A stretch of DNA of 64,000 nt, taken from the NCBI RefSeq assembly GCF_951793255.1, contig NZ_OX636706.1, forward strand, positions 1 to 64,000. The letters are read 5' to 3'. How positions within the stretch are numbered: the first letter of the stretch is position 1; every line of letters begins with the position of its first letter. Below are positions 7,586-16,805 of this stretch, piece after piece. Both the position numbers and the translations under genes were made by a program. The notes under the pieces were generated by a model. That model was not told where the DNA came from. It saw nothing but the letters and a program-made list of their open reading frames with translations, and did no database searches. This stretch comes from Desulfovibrio piger (GTDB lineage: Bacteria > Desulfobacterota > Desulfovibrionia > Desulfovibrionales > Desulfovibrionaceae).

Positions 7586-10270
7586 CTACTTGCCCTGATC
7601 CAGGTCGCCCAGCAGGGCGCGGGCATAGTCGGCACCGTTGAAGGGCCGCAGGTCTTCGAGCTTTTCGCCCAGGCCCACATAGGTGATGGGCAGCTTTTCC
7701 TGCATGGCCACGGCGATGGCCACGCCACCCTTGGCCGTACCGTCCAGCTTGGTGAGGATGAGCTCGTCCACACCGGCGGCTTCCTTGAAGAGCTTGGCCT
7801 GCGAAAGAGCGTTCTGGCCGGTGGTGGCGTCGATGACCAGGATGCAACGGTGCGGCGCGCCTTCATGCTTCTTGCCCAGCACCTGACGGATCTTGGTCAG
7901 CTCTTCCATCAGGTTGACCTTGGTCTGCAGGCGGCCGGCGGTATCCACAAAGAGGATGTCCACCTTTTCGGCCAGGGCGCGATCCATGGCCTCGTAGGCC
8001 ACGGAGGCCGGATCGGAACCGGCGGGGCGGGCATGGAAGAGCGCGCCCACGCGCTCGGCCCAGACCTGCAGCTGCTCGATGGCCGCCGCACGGAAGGTGT
8101 CGGCCGCGGCGATCATGACCTTTTTGCCCTGCATGCGGGCACGATGGGCCAGCTTGGCGATGGTGGTGGTCTTGCCCACGCCGTTGACGCCGATGAAGAG
8201 CACCACTTCGGGCGGGTTCACGGCGCTGATGCGACGCGGCAGACGGAAGATTTCGTCCACTTCGGCCATGAGCAGGCCGCGTACGTCTTCCACGCGGGTC
8301 ACGTTCTCCTTGCGGGCCCGTTCACGCAGACGCTCCACCAGCTCCAGCGAAGGTTCGTAGCCCAGGTCGGCCATGATGAAGAGCTCTTCCAGCTCTTCCC
8401 AGAAACTCTCGTTGAGTTCGCCGTGGCTGCTGAACAGGCTGTCCAGACGGCGGGAGAACTGCTCGCGGGTACGGCTCAGGCCTTCGCTGATCTTGAGGAA
8501 CAGGCGGCTGCGCTCGTCTTCCTCGTCCTCCATGTCCAGGGCCAGGGTCAGGCGATACTGCAACTCGGAGCGGAATTCGTCCAGCTGCACATATTCCATA
8601 CGCTCCAGCCAGCCACGGAAATCATCCACGAAGGCGTCCACTTCGGCGGCGGGCGCATCCAGCGAACGCAGCAGGAAGCGCAGACGCTTCCAGAGTTCGT
8701 CCCCGGCTTCTTCCACACCTTCCAGCACGATGCCCAGCCAGACGGAGAGGCGCGGTTCGGCCTCGCGCAGACGCAGGATCATGGACTGGGCCAGAGCGGG
8801 ATCAAGACCGCAGGTCTCCAGCGCGGGCGCGGTGGGACGCTCGGCCGTGGCAGCCGCCGCGGCAACGGCAGTGGCGGCAAGGGCCGCATCGGCCATGACC
8901 TCAGCGACGGGCTCGTCCTGTTCCGGCGTAGCAGCGCTCTCCGTGTCTTTTTCCACCTCGGCCGGAGGTTCCTGTTCCGTGCTTTCAGCGGCAGCCGCGA
9001 CACGTTCATCCGTACCTGCTTCCGCTACGGCAGTTTCAGAATGGACGTCTTCGCCCGCCTCCTGCTCCACCGCAACAGGCGTTTCCTCAGCCTCGCCAGC
9101 AGGGGCGGCGGCTTCCGGCCGGGCCGTATCTTCGTCACTGCCGAAGATGCGCTGCCACCAGCTGCGACGGGGCGCAGCCGCTTCGGGCTTTTCTTCCGCT
9201 TCTTCGCGGACCTCGTCGCGGGCAGCTTCCTCTTCCAGGACATCCGTTCCGGCGTCGTCAGCTTCTTCAGCGGCAGCTTCGTCGGCTTCAACAGGGGTCA
9301 CAGTGGTCGTATCGTCCCCGGCCGCATCAGCCATCTCGGCGGCATCGGCCCCGGTCACGTCCTCAGGCAGCGGTTCTTCTTCCGCTTCCTGGGCAGTCTC
9401 CACAACGGTCTCAGCCTCGACAGCCACAGCTTCCGCTTCGGCAGGGGCCTCTTCCTCTTCTGCAGGGGATTCTTCCACAGCATCCACAGGAGCCGCATCA
9501 GCACCGGCCGGCTCTTCGCACATCTCGACAACTTCGGCTTCCGCAGCCTCAGCTTCCGGAGCAATCGCTTCCGAACTGACGCCATCCTGTTCGGGAGCAC
9601 CCGCTTCTGCAGCGGCATCACCGGAAGCTTCTTCCGGCGCCGCAGCCTCGGCAGCCGCTTCCGTCACAGGCTCCTCGACCGAAGGAATTTCATCTTCCAC
9701 CACAGCAGCCGGGGCTTCTTCCGCTTCGGCGACCGGTTCGCTTTCGGCCTCCACGGAGGGCTCACCCAGAAGCGTCGGCACCTCAGCTTCCGCCACAGGT
9801 TCCCCTTCCGCCACGGTGCTCTCGGCTTCTGCCGGAGCTTCGGACGCCGCAGGCTGGTCGGCAGGCGCCACCGTCACGGCAGCCTCGACGCTCCCGCCCT
9901 CCTCTGCGGCTCCGGCGGCAGGGCCATCGCTTTCAGCGGCGGGCACTTCCACCACGGGCTCATCCGCGACCACGGCTTCAGCTTCCGGCGCCACCTGTTC
10001 GACATCCCCGGCAACGGGGGCGGCCTCGTCTTCCGGGGCCTCGTCCGCAGATGCGTCTTCAGCAGGGGCAACGACTTCTTCAGCCGCCGGGACGCTCTCC
10101 GGTCCCGGCGTGCTTTCCGGCTCCGCTACGGCGCTCCCGGTATCAGCGGCAGGCTCCTCCGGGGCAACAGACGTTGCGGCCGTTTCCTTCTCGACTGCCG
10201 CGGCCTGCGTTTCTTTCGTTTCCTCGGTGCCCCCACCAAAAAACTTTTTTACTGCGGAAAAAAAGCCCAT
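7586..10270 (-). CDS. ftsY: Signal recognition particle receptor FtsY with a very long acidic N-terminal extension
   Basis: FtsY docks SRP-ribosome complexes at the inner membrane and hydrolyses GTP with Ffh. The last 300 of 894 residues are the NG domain: G1 at about residue 691 ([10 protein letters not shown]), DTFRAAA near 725, DTAGR near 775 and [10 protein letters not shown] near 843. Residues 20-480 are a low-complexity Ala/Glu/Val/Pro A region, followed by about 110 helical residues before the N domain. E. coli FtsY is about 500 residues, so this is far above normal. The start ATG has GGAGAG upstream. No frameshift breaks the extension. Confidence 0.97.
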   Translation of the reverse strand: MGFFSAVKKFFGGGTEETKETQAAAVEKETAATSVAPEEPAADTGSAVAEPESTPGPESVPAAEEVVAPAEDASADEAPEDEAAPVAGDVEQVAPEAEAVVADEPVVEVPAAESDGPAAGAAEEGGSVEAAVTVAPADQPAASEAPAEAESTVAEGEPVAEAEVPTLLGEPSVEAESEPVAEAEEAPAAVVEDEIPSVEEPVTEAAAEAAAPEEASGDAAAEAGAPEQDGVSSEAIAPEAEAAEAEVVEMCEEPAGADAAPVDAVEESPAEEEEAPAEAEAVAVEAETVVETAQEAEEEPLPEDVTGADAAEMADAAGDDTTTVTPVEADEAAAEEADDAGTDVLEEEAARDEVREEAEEKPEAAAPRRSWWQRIFGSDEDTARPEAAAPAGEAEETPVAVEQEAGEDVHSETAVAEAGTDERVAAAAESTEQEPPAEVEKDTESAATPEQDEPVAEVMADAALAATAVAAAAATAERPTAPALETCGLDPALAQSMILRLREAEPRLSVWLGIVLEGVEEAGDELWKRLRFLLRSLDAPAAEVDAFVDDFRGWLERMEYVQLDEFRSELQYRLTLALDMEDEEDERSRLFLKISEGLSRTREQFSRRLDSLFSSHGELNESFWEELEELFIMADLGYEPSLELVERLRERARKENVTRVEDVRGLLMAEVDEIFRLPRRISAVNPPEVVLFIGVNGVGKTTTIAKLAHRARMQGKKVMIAAADTFRAAAIEQLQVWAERVGALFHARPAGSDPASVAYEAMDRALAEKVDILFVDTAGRLQTKVNLMEELTKIRQVLGKKHEGAPHRCILVIDATTGQNALSQAKLFKEAAGVDELILTKLDGTAKGGVAIAVAMQEKLPITYVGLGEKLEDLRPFNGADYARALLGDLDQGK

Positions 10271-10279
10271 AGTCTCTCC

Positions 10280-11284
10280 TTATTTCACTGCGGCCCCGCT
10301 CAGGGCCTGCAAAACTTCTTCAAGATCAGCCGCACAGGTCTCCACGGCCAGCGCACGCGCCTCACAGCCGGGATCCTCCAGCGCATCGAGCATCTCGCGG
10401 GCGCTGTCCTCAAGGCGCACAGCCCCCAGGCAGGGCGCTGCGGCAAGCAGCATCCGCCCCAGATGGCACAGCCCTTCCAGCTCATCTTCCGCATACAGGC
10501 GCATCATGAGCATGGGCGCATGGGCAAAGGTCTGGCGGAACAGGGCCGCGGTCATATGCCAGCTTGCGGGGTTCCCCTGCTGGAAATGCCTGCCGCGGAT
10601 GGCATCCACCGGCAGAGCGTCCTCGGGGGCGGCGACATCCTCACCGGAAACGGGCCGCCACTTCCGGTCGTCGGATTTTTCCGGCTCTGGATCTCCCTGC
10701 TTGCGCAAAAGCTGCAGCCCCAAAGAATGCAGGCGCCTCAGATCGCCCCAGTGCCAGTACAGCGCCGCCAGAAAGACGCTGAGCAGCAGCGTATTGATGA
10801 TGAAGCGCCAGGTCTCGCGCTGCATGACCTTGTCCGAACCTTCCTGCACCAGGCGGCGGGCAAGATAGACCTCCACCGTGCCCACGGGCTGCCCTTCCCG
10901 GCGCAGCGGGCTCATGCCCTGCACGGTGTTCTCCGTGATCTCGCCGTCCCAGGGCACGGCCTCCCAGTGCGCATTGCGACGCTGGCCGGAAAAAAGACTG
11001 TCCCCCACCTGCACCGTCACGGCGTACAGGCGCTGATCTTCCATGAGCCCCGTCACCAGGGCGTCCGTGGAAACGGCGGAGAGTTCCCCGTGCAGTCCCA
11101 GCAGATGGGTGAAACGGCTGGCCACCCGGCCTGCCTCGTTCTGCAGACGGTTCTGTGCGGCATCGCGTTCAGCCATGATGTTCCACGCTGCCTGCGCCAG
11201 AAAGAGCAATATGGCCAAAAGCCAGCAGGCCAGGGCCACCCAGCGGCGGTATCTGGTCAGGAAAATAAGAACTGACCGCTTCAC
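10280..11284 (-). CDS. Membrane protein with periplasmic sensor-like domain, unknown function
   Basis: The 334-residue protein has a transmembrane helix at about residues 12-32, a periplasmic stretch to about 165, and a second helix at about 168-185 followed by a cytoplasmic tail. This topology resembles a sensor module without a kinase domain. The last 80 residues (HLGRMLL...LGAVRLEDSAREMLDALE) are helical and vaguely like a phosphotransfer (HPt) fold, but the spacing of the expected His-x-x-Lys-Gly motif does not fit. The GTG start overlaps the murJ stop by 4 bases (GTGA) and ftsY follows 9 bases later, so the three genes form an operon. Confidence 0.6.
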   Translation of the reverse strand: MKRSVLIFLTRYRRWVALACWLLAILLFLAQAAWNIMAERDAAQNRLQNEAGRVASRFTHLLGLHGELSAVSTDALVTGLMEDQRLYAVTVQVGDSLFSGQRRNAHWEAVPWDGEITENTVQGMSPLRREGQPVGTVEVYLARRLVQEGSDKVMQRETWRFIINTLLLSVFLAALYWHWGDLRRLHSLGLQLLRKQGDPEPEKSDDRKWRPVSGEDVAAPEDALPVDAIRGRHFQQGNPASWHMTAALFRQTFAHAPMLMMRLYAEDELEGLCHLGRMLLAAAPCLGAVRLEDSAREMLDALEDPGCEARALAVETCAADLEEVLQALSGAAVK

Positions 11285-12945
11285 GAGCGGGAATCTCCTT
11301 GCAATTTTGTGCGCAGCTTATGTGCCAGCATACGCGTATCGGCGTCCCCAAGCAGAACGAGGGCGCTCCCCCAGGCACAACATCCGGCCCCTATGGACAG
11401 AGCCAGGCCCGCCATGGCGGGCAGCCCGGGCAACAGGACCGGCACGACGGACAGCAGCTCCTGCAACGGGCAGACCATGCCGCACAGGCGCAGGACCACC
11501 AGGGCACCTGCGGCTGCCGCGCCCGCGGCCAGCACATGCCGCAGACAGGCCATGCCGTCCAGAAGCGCCGGCGCGGGCAGCAAAGGCCGCAAACGTCGAC
11601 GCAGCCCCCGCCACAGCCAGACGGTCTGTCCCCACAGGGCCGCACTGGCCGCCGCAGCCGGCAAACAAAAATATATGTCCCTTGCCATACTATGTAACAG
11701 CCACGCCCCGCCTGCAAGCGTAAAAACAACGGCAAGCAGCGAGGACAAGGCCGTCAGGCGCACGTCGCCCAGGGCGTTGCAGCCCGCCAGCAGGCAGCGG
11801 CTCACCGCGCAGGCGGGCAGGCAGGGCAGGTACGCCCAAAGGGCCAGGGTCACCTGCCGCACCCCCGTGGCATCGAATTCCCCGTGATGCAGCAGGACGT
11901 CCACAAGGCAGGGGCCCACGGCCCACAGCCCCGCCGCCGCAGGCAGGGACAAGAGCGTGGCCCAGCGCAAGGCCAGGGCCATGTCCCGCCGGAAGGCGGC
12001 AAAATCTTTTTCTCCGGCCAGACGGCTCAAACGCGGCAAACTGGCCATGCCGAGGCAGGCACCGATCAGGCCCAGCGGCAGCTCCAGCAGGCGCTCGGCA
12101 TAGTACAGGCCCGCGATCTGGCTGCCCACCGCCAGTCCCATGGCCGCCAGCATCACCAGCTGCGGCGCGGCGGCCCCCAGCAGGCCCAGGGGCAAGCGCC
12201 CCAGGCAGCCCCACAGCTCACGGCCGGAGGGCGCGGCGGCCGGACGCTCCATGGCGGTCGCCGGGAATACATGACGGGCATAGCCCCATTGGGCCAGCCA
12301 CTGGGCCAGGCCCCCGGCGCTCATGCCCGCGGCCAGTGCCGCCGGGACAGCCTCTGTGCCTCCCGCCAGCCAGCCCGCCAGCATGGCACTGATGACCACC
12401 ACATTGAAGATGACGGGCGAAAGCGCGGGCAGCCAGAAGACTTCGCGGCAGTGCAACACCGCCATGCCCAGGGCCGCCATCCCCGCCAGCAAAACATAGG
12501 GCAGGCAAAGGCGGAGCAGGCTGCTGCCCTCCGCCAAGGCTTCAGGAGAAAGCGCGGGCGCCAGAAAGGCCAGCAATTGCGGCGCTGCCAGCATGCCCAG
12601 CAGGACAAGGCCGCCCAGCACCAGCACGAGGCGCCGGAACAGGCCGGAGGCCAGAGCGGGCAGCGGATCCCCCTGGCCTTGCGCCACATCGTGCCGCACC
12701 AGCCAGGCCGTGAGCGTCATGGACAAAGAGCCTTCGCCCAGCAGGCGGCGCAGCAGGTGCGGCAGGCGCAGGGCCGCCACCAGGGCATCGGCCACCGGCC
12801 CGCAGCCCACCATCCAGGCCATGCCCATGTCGCGCACCAGTCCCAGCAGGCGGGAAAGCAGGGTGAACAACGCCAGCATCCCGGCCGTGCGGGCCATACG
12901 GGCACCGCCTGAAGGACGGGGAGCATTGCCGTGCGAAAGGCTCAT
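11281..12945 (-). CDS. murJ: Lipid II flippase MurJ (MviN)
   Basis: MurJ moves the peptidoglycan precursor lipid II across the inner membrane. About 554 residues with some 14 hydrophobic segments; the early LLSRLLGLVRDMGMAWMVG and LPHLLRRLLGEGSLSMTLTAW segments match the MurJ signature, including the conserved arginines and the GEG(S/A) motif. I chose the ATG at 12945 because AAGGAT lies six bases upstream; the open frame extends further but that part is the complement of the downstream genes. First gene of the murJ-sensor-ftsY operon. Confidence 0.93.
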   Translation of the reverse strand: MSLSHGNAPRPSGGARMARTAGMLALFTLLSRLLGLVRDMGMAWMVGCGPVADALVAALRLPHLLRRLLGEGSLSMTLTAWLVRHDVAQGQGDPLPALASGLFRRLVLVLGGLVLLGMLAAPQLLAFLAPALSPEALAEGSSLLRLCLPYVLLAGMAALGMAVLHCREVFWLPALSPVIFNVVVISAMLAGWLAGGTEAVPAALAAGMSAGGLAQWLAQWGYARHVFPATAMERPAAAPSGRELWGCLGRLPLGLLGAAAPQLVMLAAMGLAVGSQIAGLYYAERLLELPLGLIGACLGMASLPRLSRLAGEKDFAAFRRDMALALRWATLLSLPAAAGLWAVGPCLVDVLLHHGEFDATGVRQVTLALWAYLPCLPACAVSRCLLAGCNALGDVRLTALSSLLAVVFTLAGGAWLLHSMARDIYFCLPAAAASAALWGQTVWLWRGLRRRLRPLLPAPALLDGMACLRHVLAAGAAAAGALVVLRLCGMVCPLQELLSVVPVLLPGLPAMAGLALSIGAGCCAWGSALVLLGDADTRMLAHKLRTKLQGDSRS

Positions 12946-13058
12946 GGGCATATCCTTAATAAAAAGACGTCCCGGTGCCGGCTGGGACCGGGACCGGGCA
13001 CGCGGCACATCGAAAAAAGCCTCCGGCAGGAAAAGGCGCCCTGCCGGAGGGAGCTGCG

Positions 13059-13562
13059 TTACGGTCTGTGCGGATCGCTTTCCGTACGCCAGGCCTGGAC
13101 AGCGGCCCGGACGGCGGCGTCCTTTTCCTCGGGCATGACCTTGAACTGCTCGGCAAAGACATGGATGCGCGTACCGCCACGGGGCACGAACAGGCCCTTG
13201 ACGCGGCACCAGCAGGGTTCGAGCACGGTCCACAGATCTTCCAGCACCGTGTTGGTGATGGTCTCCATGAAGGACTGATGGTTGCGGAAGGCGAACATGT
13301 AGAGCTTGAAGCTCTTGGATTCCACGCACAGCTGGTCCGGGATGTACTCCACGGTGATGGTGCCCATGTCCGGCTGCCCCGTCACCGGGCACAGGGACGT
13401 GAACTCGGGGAAGGCGATGCTGATGACGTAGGGACGCTGGGGGTAACGGTTGGGGAAGGATTCCAGCAGCGCCGTACTGGGGCCGCCCTGCAATTCGGGC
13501 ATCTTGCCGGTCCCCAGCACATGCAGGTGCTGCGTCTGGTCCTGGCTGCGGGTGGTGGACAT
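13059..13562 (-). CDS. queF: NADPH-dependent 7-cyano-7-deazaguanine reductase QueF
   Basis: QueF reduces preQ0 to preQ1 in queuosine biosynthesis in the cytoplasm. The 167-residue protein contains the catalytic cysteine in FTSLCPVTGQPD and the QueF motif ESKSFKLYMF, and its length matches the short unimodular class. The ATG at 13562 has GGAG five bases upstream; an earlier in-frame start would add ten residues without a better ribosome-binding site. It is a separate unit between murJ and the divergent MogA-like gene. Confidence 0.95.
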   Translation of the reverse strand: MSTTRSQDQTQHLHVLGTGKMPELQGGPSTALLESFPNRYPQRPYVISIAFPEFTSLCPVTGQPDMGTITVEYIPDQLCVESKSFKLYMFAFRNHQSFMETITNTVLEDLWTVLEPCWCRVKGLFVPRGGTRIHVFAEQFKVMPEEKDAAVRAAVQAWRTESDPHRP

Positions 13563-13687
13563 GAAAACTCCTTTTCTGATCTTGCCGGACACCGGGAACG
13601 GGCCACGGCTGCCGTCCTTGTAACTTATTGTGCTTGCCGCTACAATAGCGGCCGTTATCTGCCGTCCCGGCAGTTTGTGGAGGATGC

Positions 13688-14470
13688 ATGAAACTTTCTG
13701 TTGCCTTGCGAGCCTGTTCCGCCGGGGGCCTCATGCCCCTGTCCGTGGCCCGGGTCGCAGGGATGCCCAGCCATCGTCTGGCGTCCCCGCTGGTGCGCCA
13801 GTGCCCCTTCATCCCTGTGGGCACCGGCCTGTATGATGCGAACGATGTGGAACTGCTGCGCGTCACGGGCCGCTGCTGGCTGCCCGCCGATGACGGCGGC
13901 CACGCCCTGCAATGCCTGATGACCCGCGCTCTGGTGGATCTGCCCGTGGGCGAGATCAGCCTCGAGACGCGGCGCACGGGCCGTGCCCTGGCCTGGGTGA
14001 CCCTTTCGGACAAGGGCTCCCAGGGCATGCGCGACGATACCAGCGGCCCGGCCATGGCCGCCCTGGTGGCCGATACCCTGCCCCTGTGCCACAGCCAGGG
14101 CTTCCTGCTGCCCGATGATGCGGTGCAGCTGCGCGCCCTGCTGGTGGATCTGGCCCTGAACCAAGGCTATGACGTCATCTGCACCAGCGGCGGTACGGGC
14201 GTGGGCCCGCGCGACATCTCGCCGCAGGTCACGTCCGCGGTGCTGGACTATCCCCTGCCCGGCTTCAGCATGGCCATGATGCAGGCCAGCCTGGCCAAGA
14301 CGCCCCATGCGGCCATCTCCCGCGCTGTGGCCGGCGTGCTGGGACAAAGCATCATCATCAACCTGCCCGGCAGCCGCAAAGCTGTCGTGGAGAATCTGGA
14401 AGCTGTCCTGCCCGCCCTGCCCCATGCGCTGGACAAGTTGCACGGCGATCCCGCCGACTGTGGAGGTTAA
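13688..14470 (+). CDS. MogA/MoaB-type molybdopterin-binding protein with an extra N-terminal domain
   Basis: Residues 100-255 form a MogA/MoaB domain with DKGSQGMRDDTSGPAM and the hallmark TSGGTGVGPRDISPQ loop that binds molybdopterin; MogA adenylates it and MoaB does so in other organisms. The first 95 residues are an additional region not found in short MogA proteins and may resemble the MOSC-type fusion seen in some anaerobes, but I cannot prove that. The ATG follows GGAGGATGC. mqnP starts 6 bases after the stop, so the two genes are probably co-transcribed. Confidence 0.8.
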   Translation: MKLSVALRACSAGGLMPLSVARVAGMPSHRLASPLVRQCPFIPVGTGLYDANDVELLRVTGRCWLPADDGGHALQCLMTRALVDLPVGEISLETRRTGRALAWVTLSDKGSQGMRDDTSGPAMAALVADTLPLCHSQGFLLPDDAVQLRALLVDLALNQGYDVICTSGGTGVGPRDISPQVTSAVLDYPLPGFSMAMMQASLAKTPHAAISRAVAGVLGQSIIINLPGSRKAVVENLEAVLPALPHALDKLHGDPADCGG

Positions 14471-14476
14471 TCCCTG

Positions 14477-15406
14477 ATGAAACTGCCCAAATTCACTCTT
14501 CGCCGTTTTTCCCTGCCTTCCTGCCGGCCGGGGGCGCTGTGCGGACGTTTTTCCGTCCGCGGCTTCGTCTCCTTCTGCCGCATGATCCGCATCGAGCACT
14601 CCATCTTCGCCCTGCCCTACGCCTGGGCCGGTTCGGTCATGGCCGCCGGCGGCATGCCGCCGTGGGACAAGCTCGTCCTGCTGACCATCGCCATGGTGGG
14701 CGTGCGTTCCTTCGCCATGGGCATCAACCGTATCTTCGACCTGCCCTTTGACCGCGAGAACCCCCGCACCGCCAACCGCCATCTGGTCACCGGCGAGATC
14801 AGCGTGCGCCAGGCCTGGATCTTCTCCCTGGTCATGGCGGCCATCTTCGTGCTGGCCTGTGCGGCCATCAACACGGTCTGTCTCATCCTCTCGGTGCCAG
14901 CCCTGATCTTTGCCGCCGTCTACAGCCTGACCAAGCGTTTCTCGGCCGTCTGCCACTTCTGGCTGGGGGCCACCCTTGGCCTGGCGCCGCTGGCCGGTGC
15001 CCTGGCCGTGAATCCCGAGGGCCTGGCCATGGGGCCCATCATGCTCTTCTTTGCCGTGACCTTCTGGGTGGGCGCCTTCGACATCTACTATTCCTTCCAG
15101 GACTATGATTTCGATGTGGCCTTCCGCCTTTGCTCCGTGCCCTCGGTCTACGGCCCGGACACCGCGCTGGCCATTGCCGGTTTCTCCCATGCCGTCACGT
15201 CCATCTTCCTGTTCCTGACCGGTATCGCCGCCGGTCTGGCCTGGCCCTGGTATGTGCTCTGGGCCGGTGTGTCCGCCATCCTGTTCTGGGAACATCATCT
15301 GATGCGTCCGCAGGACCTCAGCCGCGTGAACATGGTCTTCTTCACCCTCAACGGCATCATCTCGCCGCTGGTGCTGGTGGGCGTCATCCTGGGAGTGGTG
15401 CTCTAA
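14477..15406 (+). CDS. mqnP: UbiA-family prenyltransferase, probable menaquinone (futalosine pathway) MqnP
   Basis: UbiA enzymes attach a polyprenyl chain to an aromatic acceptor in the inner membrane. The 309-residue protein has the first Asp-rich motif NRIFDLPFDRENPRT, the second region YYSFQDYDFD, and about eight membrane segments. Desulfovibrio species make menaquinone-6 by the futalosine route, so MqnP is the likely role, although UbiA and MenA relatives share these motifs. The first 35 residues are a basic cytoplasmic lead. It lies between the MogA-like gene and darP, only 1 base before the latter. Confidence 0.85.
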   Translation: MKLPKFTLRRFSLPSCRPGALCGRFSVRGFVSFCRMIRIEHSIFALPYAWAGSVMAAGGMPPWDKLVLLTIAMVGVRSFAMGINRIFDLPFDRENPRTANRHLVTGEISVRQAWIFSLVMAAIFVLACAAINTVCLILSVPALIFAAVYSLTKRFSAVCHFWLGATLGLAPLAGALAVNPEGLAMGPIMLFFAVTFWVGAFDIYYSFQDYDFDVAFRLCSVPSVYGPDTALAIAGFSHAVTSIFLFLTGIAAGLAWPWYVLWAGVSAILFWEHHLMRPQDLSRVNMVFFTLNGIISPLVLVGVILGVVL

Positions 15407-15407
15407 G

Positions 15408-15956
15408 ATGCCGCGCAAGAAACAGTATCAGTGGGATGTGGAGACCAACGGGCAGGAAGCCCCCGAACAGCTCAGCCGCTCGGCCAAAAAGCGCCAGAGC
15501 TCGGCCCTGCAGGATCTGGGCGCCGAGCTGACCAAGCTGCCCGTCAACGAACTGGACAGGCTGCCCCTGACGCCCGATCTGCTGGAGGCTCTGCGTCTGT
15601 ATGCCCGCATCAGCAACCGTGAAGGCAAGCGCCGCCAGCTGCAGTTCATAGGCCGCCTCATGCGCGAGGTGGACGCCGGGCCGCTGGCCGAAGCCATCGA
15701 GGCCCGCAAGAACGGCCAGCAGGCCGATGCCGCCCGTCTGCACCTGGCCGAACAGTGGCGGGAAAAGCTGCTCTCCGCTGCCGAGGCGGACGTGGAGGAT
15801 CTTCTGGCGGCCTTCCCCTGGCCCGATGCCGAAGCCGCGGGACGCCTGGAGCTGGAAAAACTGCTGGCCGAAGCCCGCAAGGAAGATGACCGGCGTCCGC
15901 CCCACGCCCGCCGCGCCCTCTTCCGGGGCATCATGCGTCTGCTGGAACAGCGTTAG
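15408..15956 (+). CDS. darP: Ribosome biogenesis factor DarP (YjgA, DUF615)
   Basis: DarP associates with late 50S ribosome precursors and supports assembly. The 182-residue protein has the DUF615 pattern: SRSAKKRQSSALQDLG, a helical middle with ARISNREGKRRQLQFIGRLMRE, and a charged C-terminus with RRALFRGIMRLLEQR. The length matches the family. It follows mqnP by 1 base, so it is likely translated from the same transcript. Confidence 0.9.
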   Translation: MPRKKQYQWDVETNGQEAPEQLSRSAKKRQSSALQDLGAELTKLPVNELDRLPLTPDLLEALRLYARISNREGKRRQLQFIGRLMREVDAGPLAEAIEARKNGQQADAARLHLAEQWREKLLSAAEADVEDLLAAFPWPDAEAAGRLELEKLLAEARKEDDRRPPHARRALFRGIMRLLEQR

Positions 15957-15961
15957 GGAAT

Positions 15962-16030
15962 TCTTTTGGCAGGGGAAGGGGCCCCTTTTGGAAAAGGGTC
16001 TCCCTTCCCCCTGCACCCCCATCCCCCCTA
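15962..16030 (+). terminator. GC-rich hairpin after darP (repeat-family copy, likely terminator)
   Basis: The arms CAGGGGAAGGG and CCCTTCCCCCTG can pair over a TTTTGGAAAA-containing loop. The sequence belongs to the GC-rich palindromic repeats also seen near 38475 and 39003. The IS1-type element inserted directly after it at the AAACTTTT tail. Confidence 0.6.
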
Positions 16031-16048
16031 AAACTTTTGAGAGTATTG

Positions 16049-16441
16049 CTAAAAGAATGATAAAATATCTTCTCTTTGCCCGTTCACATGAAATCTGGCA
16101 AAGAGAGATATTGTGAGATCAACCATTCGCAAGGACCTTGAAACCACCTGAGATTTACATTTGAAACGGGCAAACCAGTGTCTTTGGCGGGCATTATTTC
16201 GTTCAATTCGCACGGTTCCCCGTTTTCCTTGAATGAGGTCGTCCTCGGGTATTTCCCGTGGATATACTTTCCAGTTGTCGGTACAGAAGAACCAGACAGA
16301 CCAACGGCGAAGCCTTGCCATCAATCTTGCAAGAGTGCTTTGGTCACGATTGCCACATTCCCAGTCAATGAGTTGACCGGTATCGCGACAATAAGCTTTC
16401 CAGAGCCATAGTTTGTTTTTTTTGAATGCAAATAGTGCCAC
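16049..16441 (-). CDS. IS1-family InsB' catalytic frame
   Basis: This frame supplies the DDE catalytic part of the IS1 transposase: the WKAYCRDTGQLIDWECGNRD region, a D in CTDNWKVY and the terminal IERNNARQRHWFARFKCKSQVVSRSL with the catalytic glutamate. It is read after a -1 frameshift from the InsA-like frame at the A8C run, giving a fusion of roughly 235 residues. No stop codon interrupts the fused product, so activity is possible. Confidence 0.88.
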   Translation of the reverse strand: MALFAFKKNKLWLWKAYCRDTGQLIDWECGNRDQSTLARLMARLRRWSVWFFCTDNWKVYPREIPEDDLIQGKRGTVRIERNNARQRHWFARFKCKSQVVSRSLRMVDLTISLFARFHVNGQREDILSFF

Positions 16442-16743
16442 ATCTCATCAAGTTCTATGATGACAGCTTCCCCAGGAGAAGGCTTTTCATAAGTTTTTTC
16501 AGCGAAATCCCGGACCCAACGCATGACGGTCGATGTTGCAACTCCATAAATACGTGCTATGGCATTAAACGAAAGGCCCAAAGTATAAAGCAGGATGGCC
16601 ATTGCCTTTTCCGTTGCCGGTCGTCCTCTGGGAGTGTCACGGGTAAATTGAAAACCGCAGTCTTTGCAGCGAAATCTCTGACGCTCCAAGTGTCTTCCAT
16701 TCTTCACAATCCGCTCTGACGCACATTTTGGACAGTATTGCAT
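16321..16743 (-). CDS. IS1-family InsA-like protein (zinc finger and HTH)
   Basis: The 140-residue frame begins with a zinc-ribbon (CPKCASERIVKNG...RCKDCG, Cys pairs at about residues 4/7 and 25/28) followed by a helix-turn-helix (LGLSFNAIARIYGVATSTVMRWV), as in IS1 InsA. InsA alone acts as a repressor and DNA-binding inhibitor; joined to the second frame it becomes transposase. At the A8C run near 16416-16424 the ribosome can slip -1 into the downstream frame. Confidence 0.88.
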   Translation of the reverse strand: MQYCPKCASERIVKNGRHLERQRFRCKDCGFQFTRDTPRGRPATEKAMAILLYTLGLSFNAIARIYGVATSTVMRWVRDFAEKTYEKPSPGEAVIIELDEMWHYLHSKKTNYGSGKLIVAIPVNSLTGNVAIVTKALLQD

Positions 16744-16805
16744 AAAGAACTCCTTAACTGGAGTATGCCATTATAACATTCTTTATGCAATACTCTCAAA
16801 CTTTT

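Larger units (their letters stand above)
16039..16797 (-). mobile_element. IS1-family insertion sequence
   Basis: The element is 759 bp, close to IS1 (768 bp). Its ends are imperfect inverted repeats starting GAGAGTATTGC (16039-16049; complement at 16787-16797). An 8-bp direct repeat AAACTTTT flanks it at 16031-16038 and 16798-16805. It encodes two overlapping frames on the minus strand with an A8C slippery site, as in IS1 InsA-InsB'. All parts look intact. Confidence 0.9.

Noticed and set aside
7850..11275. 1141-residue plus-strand open frame opposite ftsY
   Set aside because: It is the complement of ftsY and the sensor-like gene; it is long only because the repetitive GC-rich code of FtsY has few stops on the other strand.
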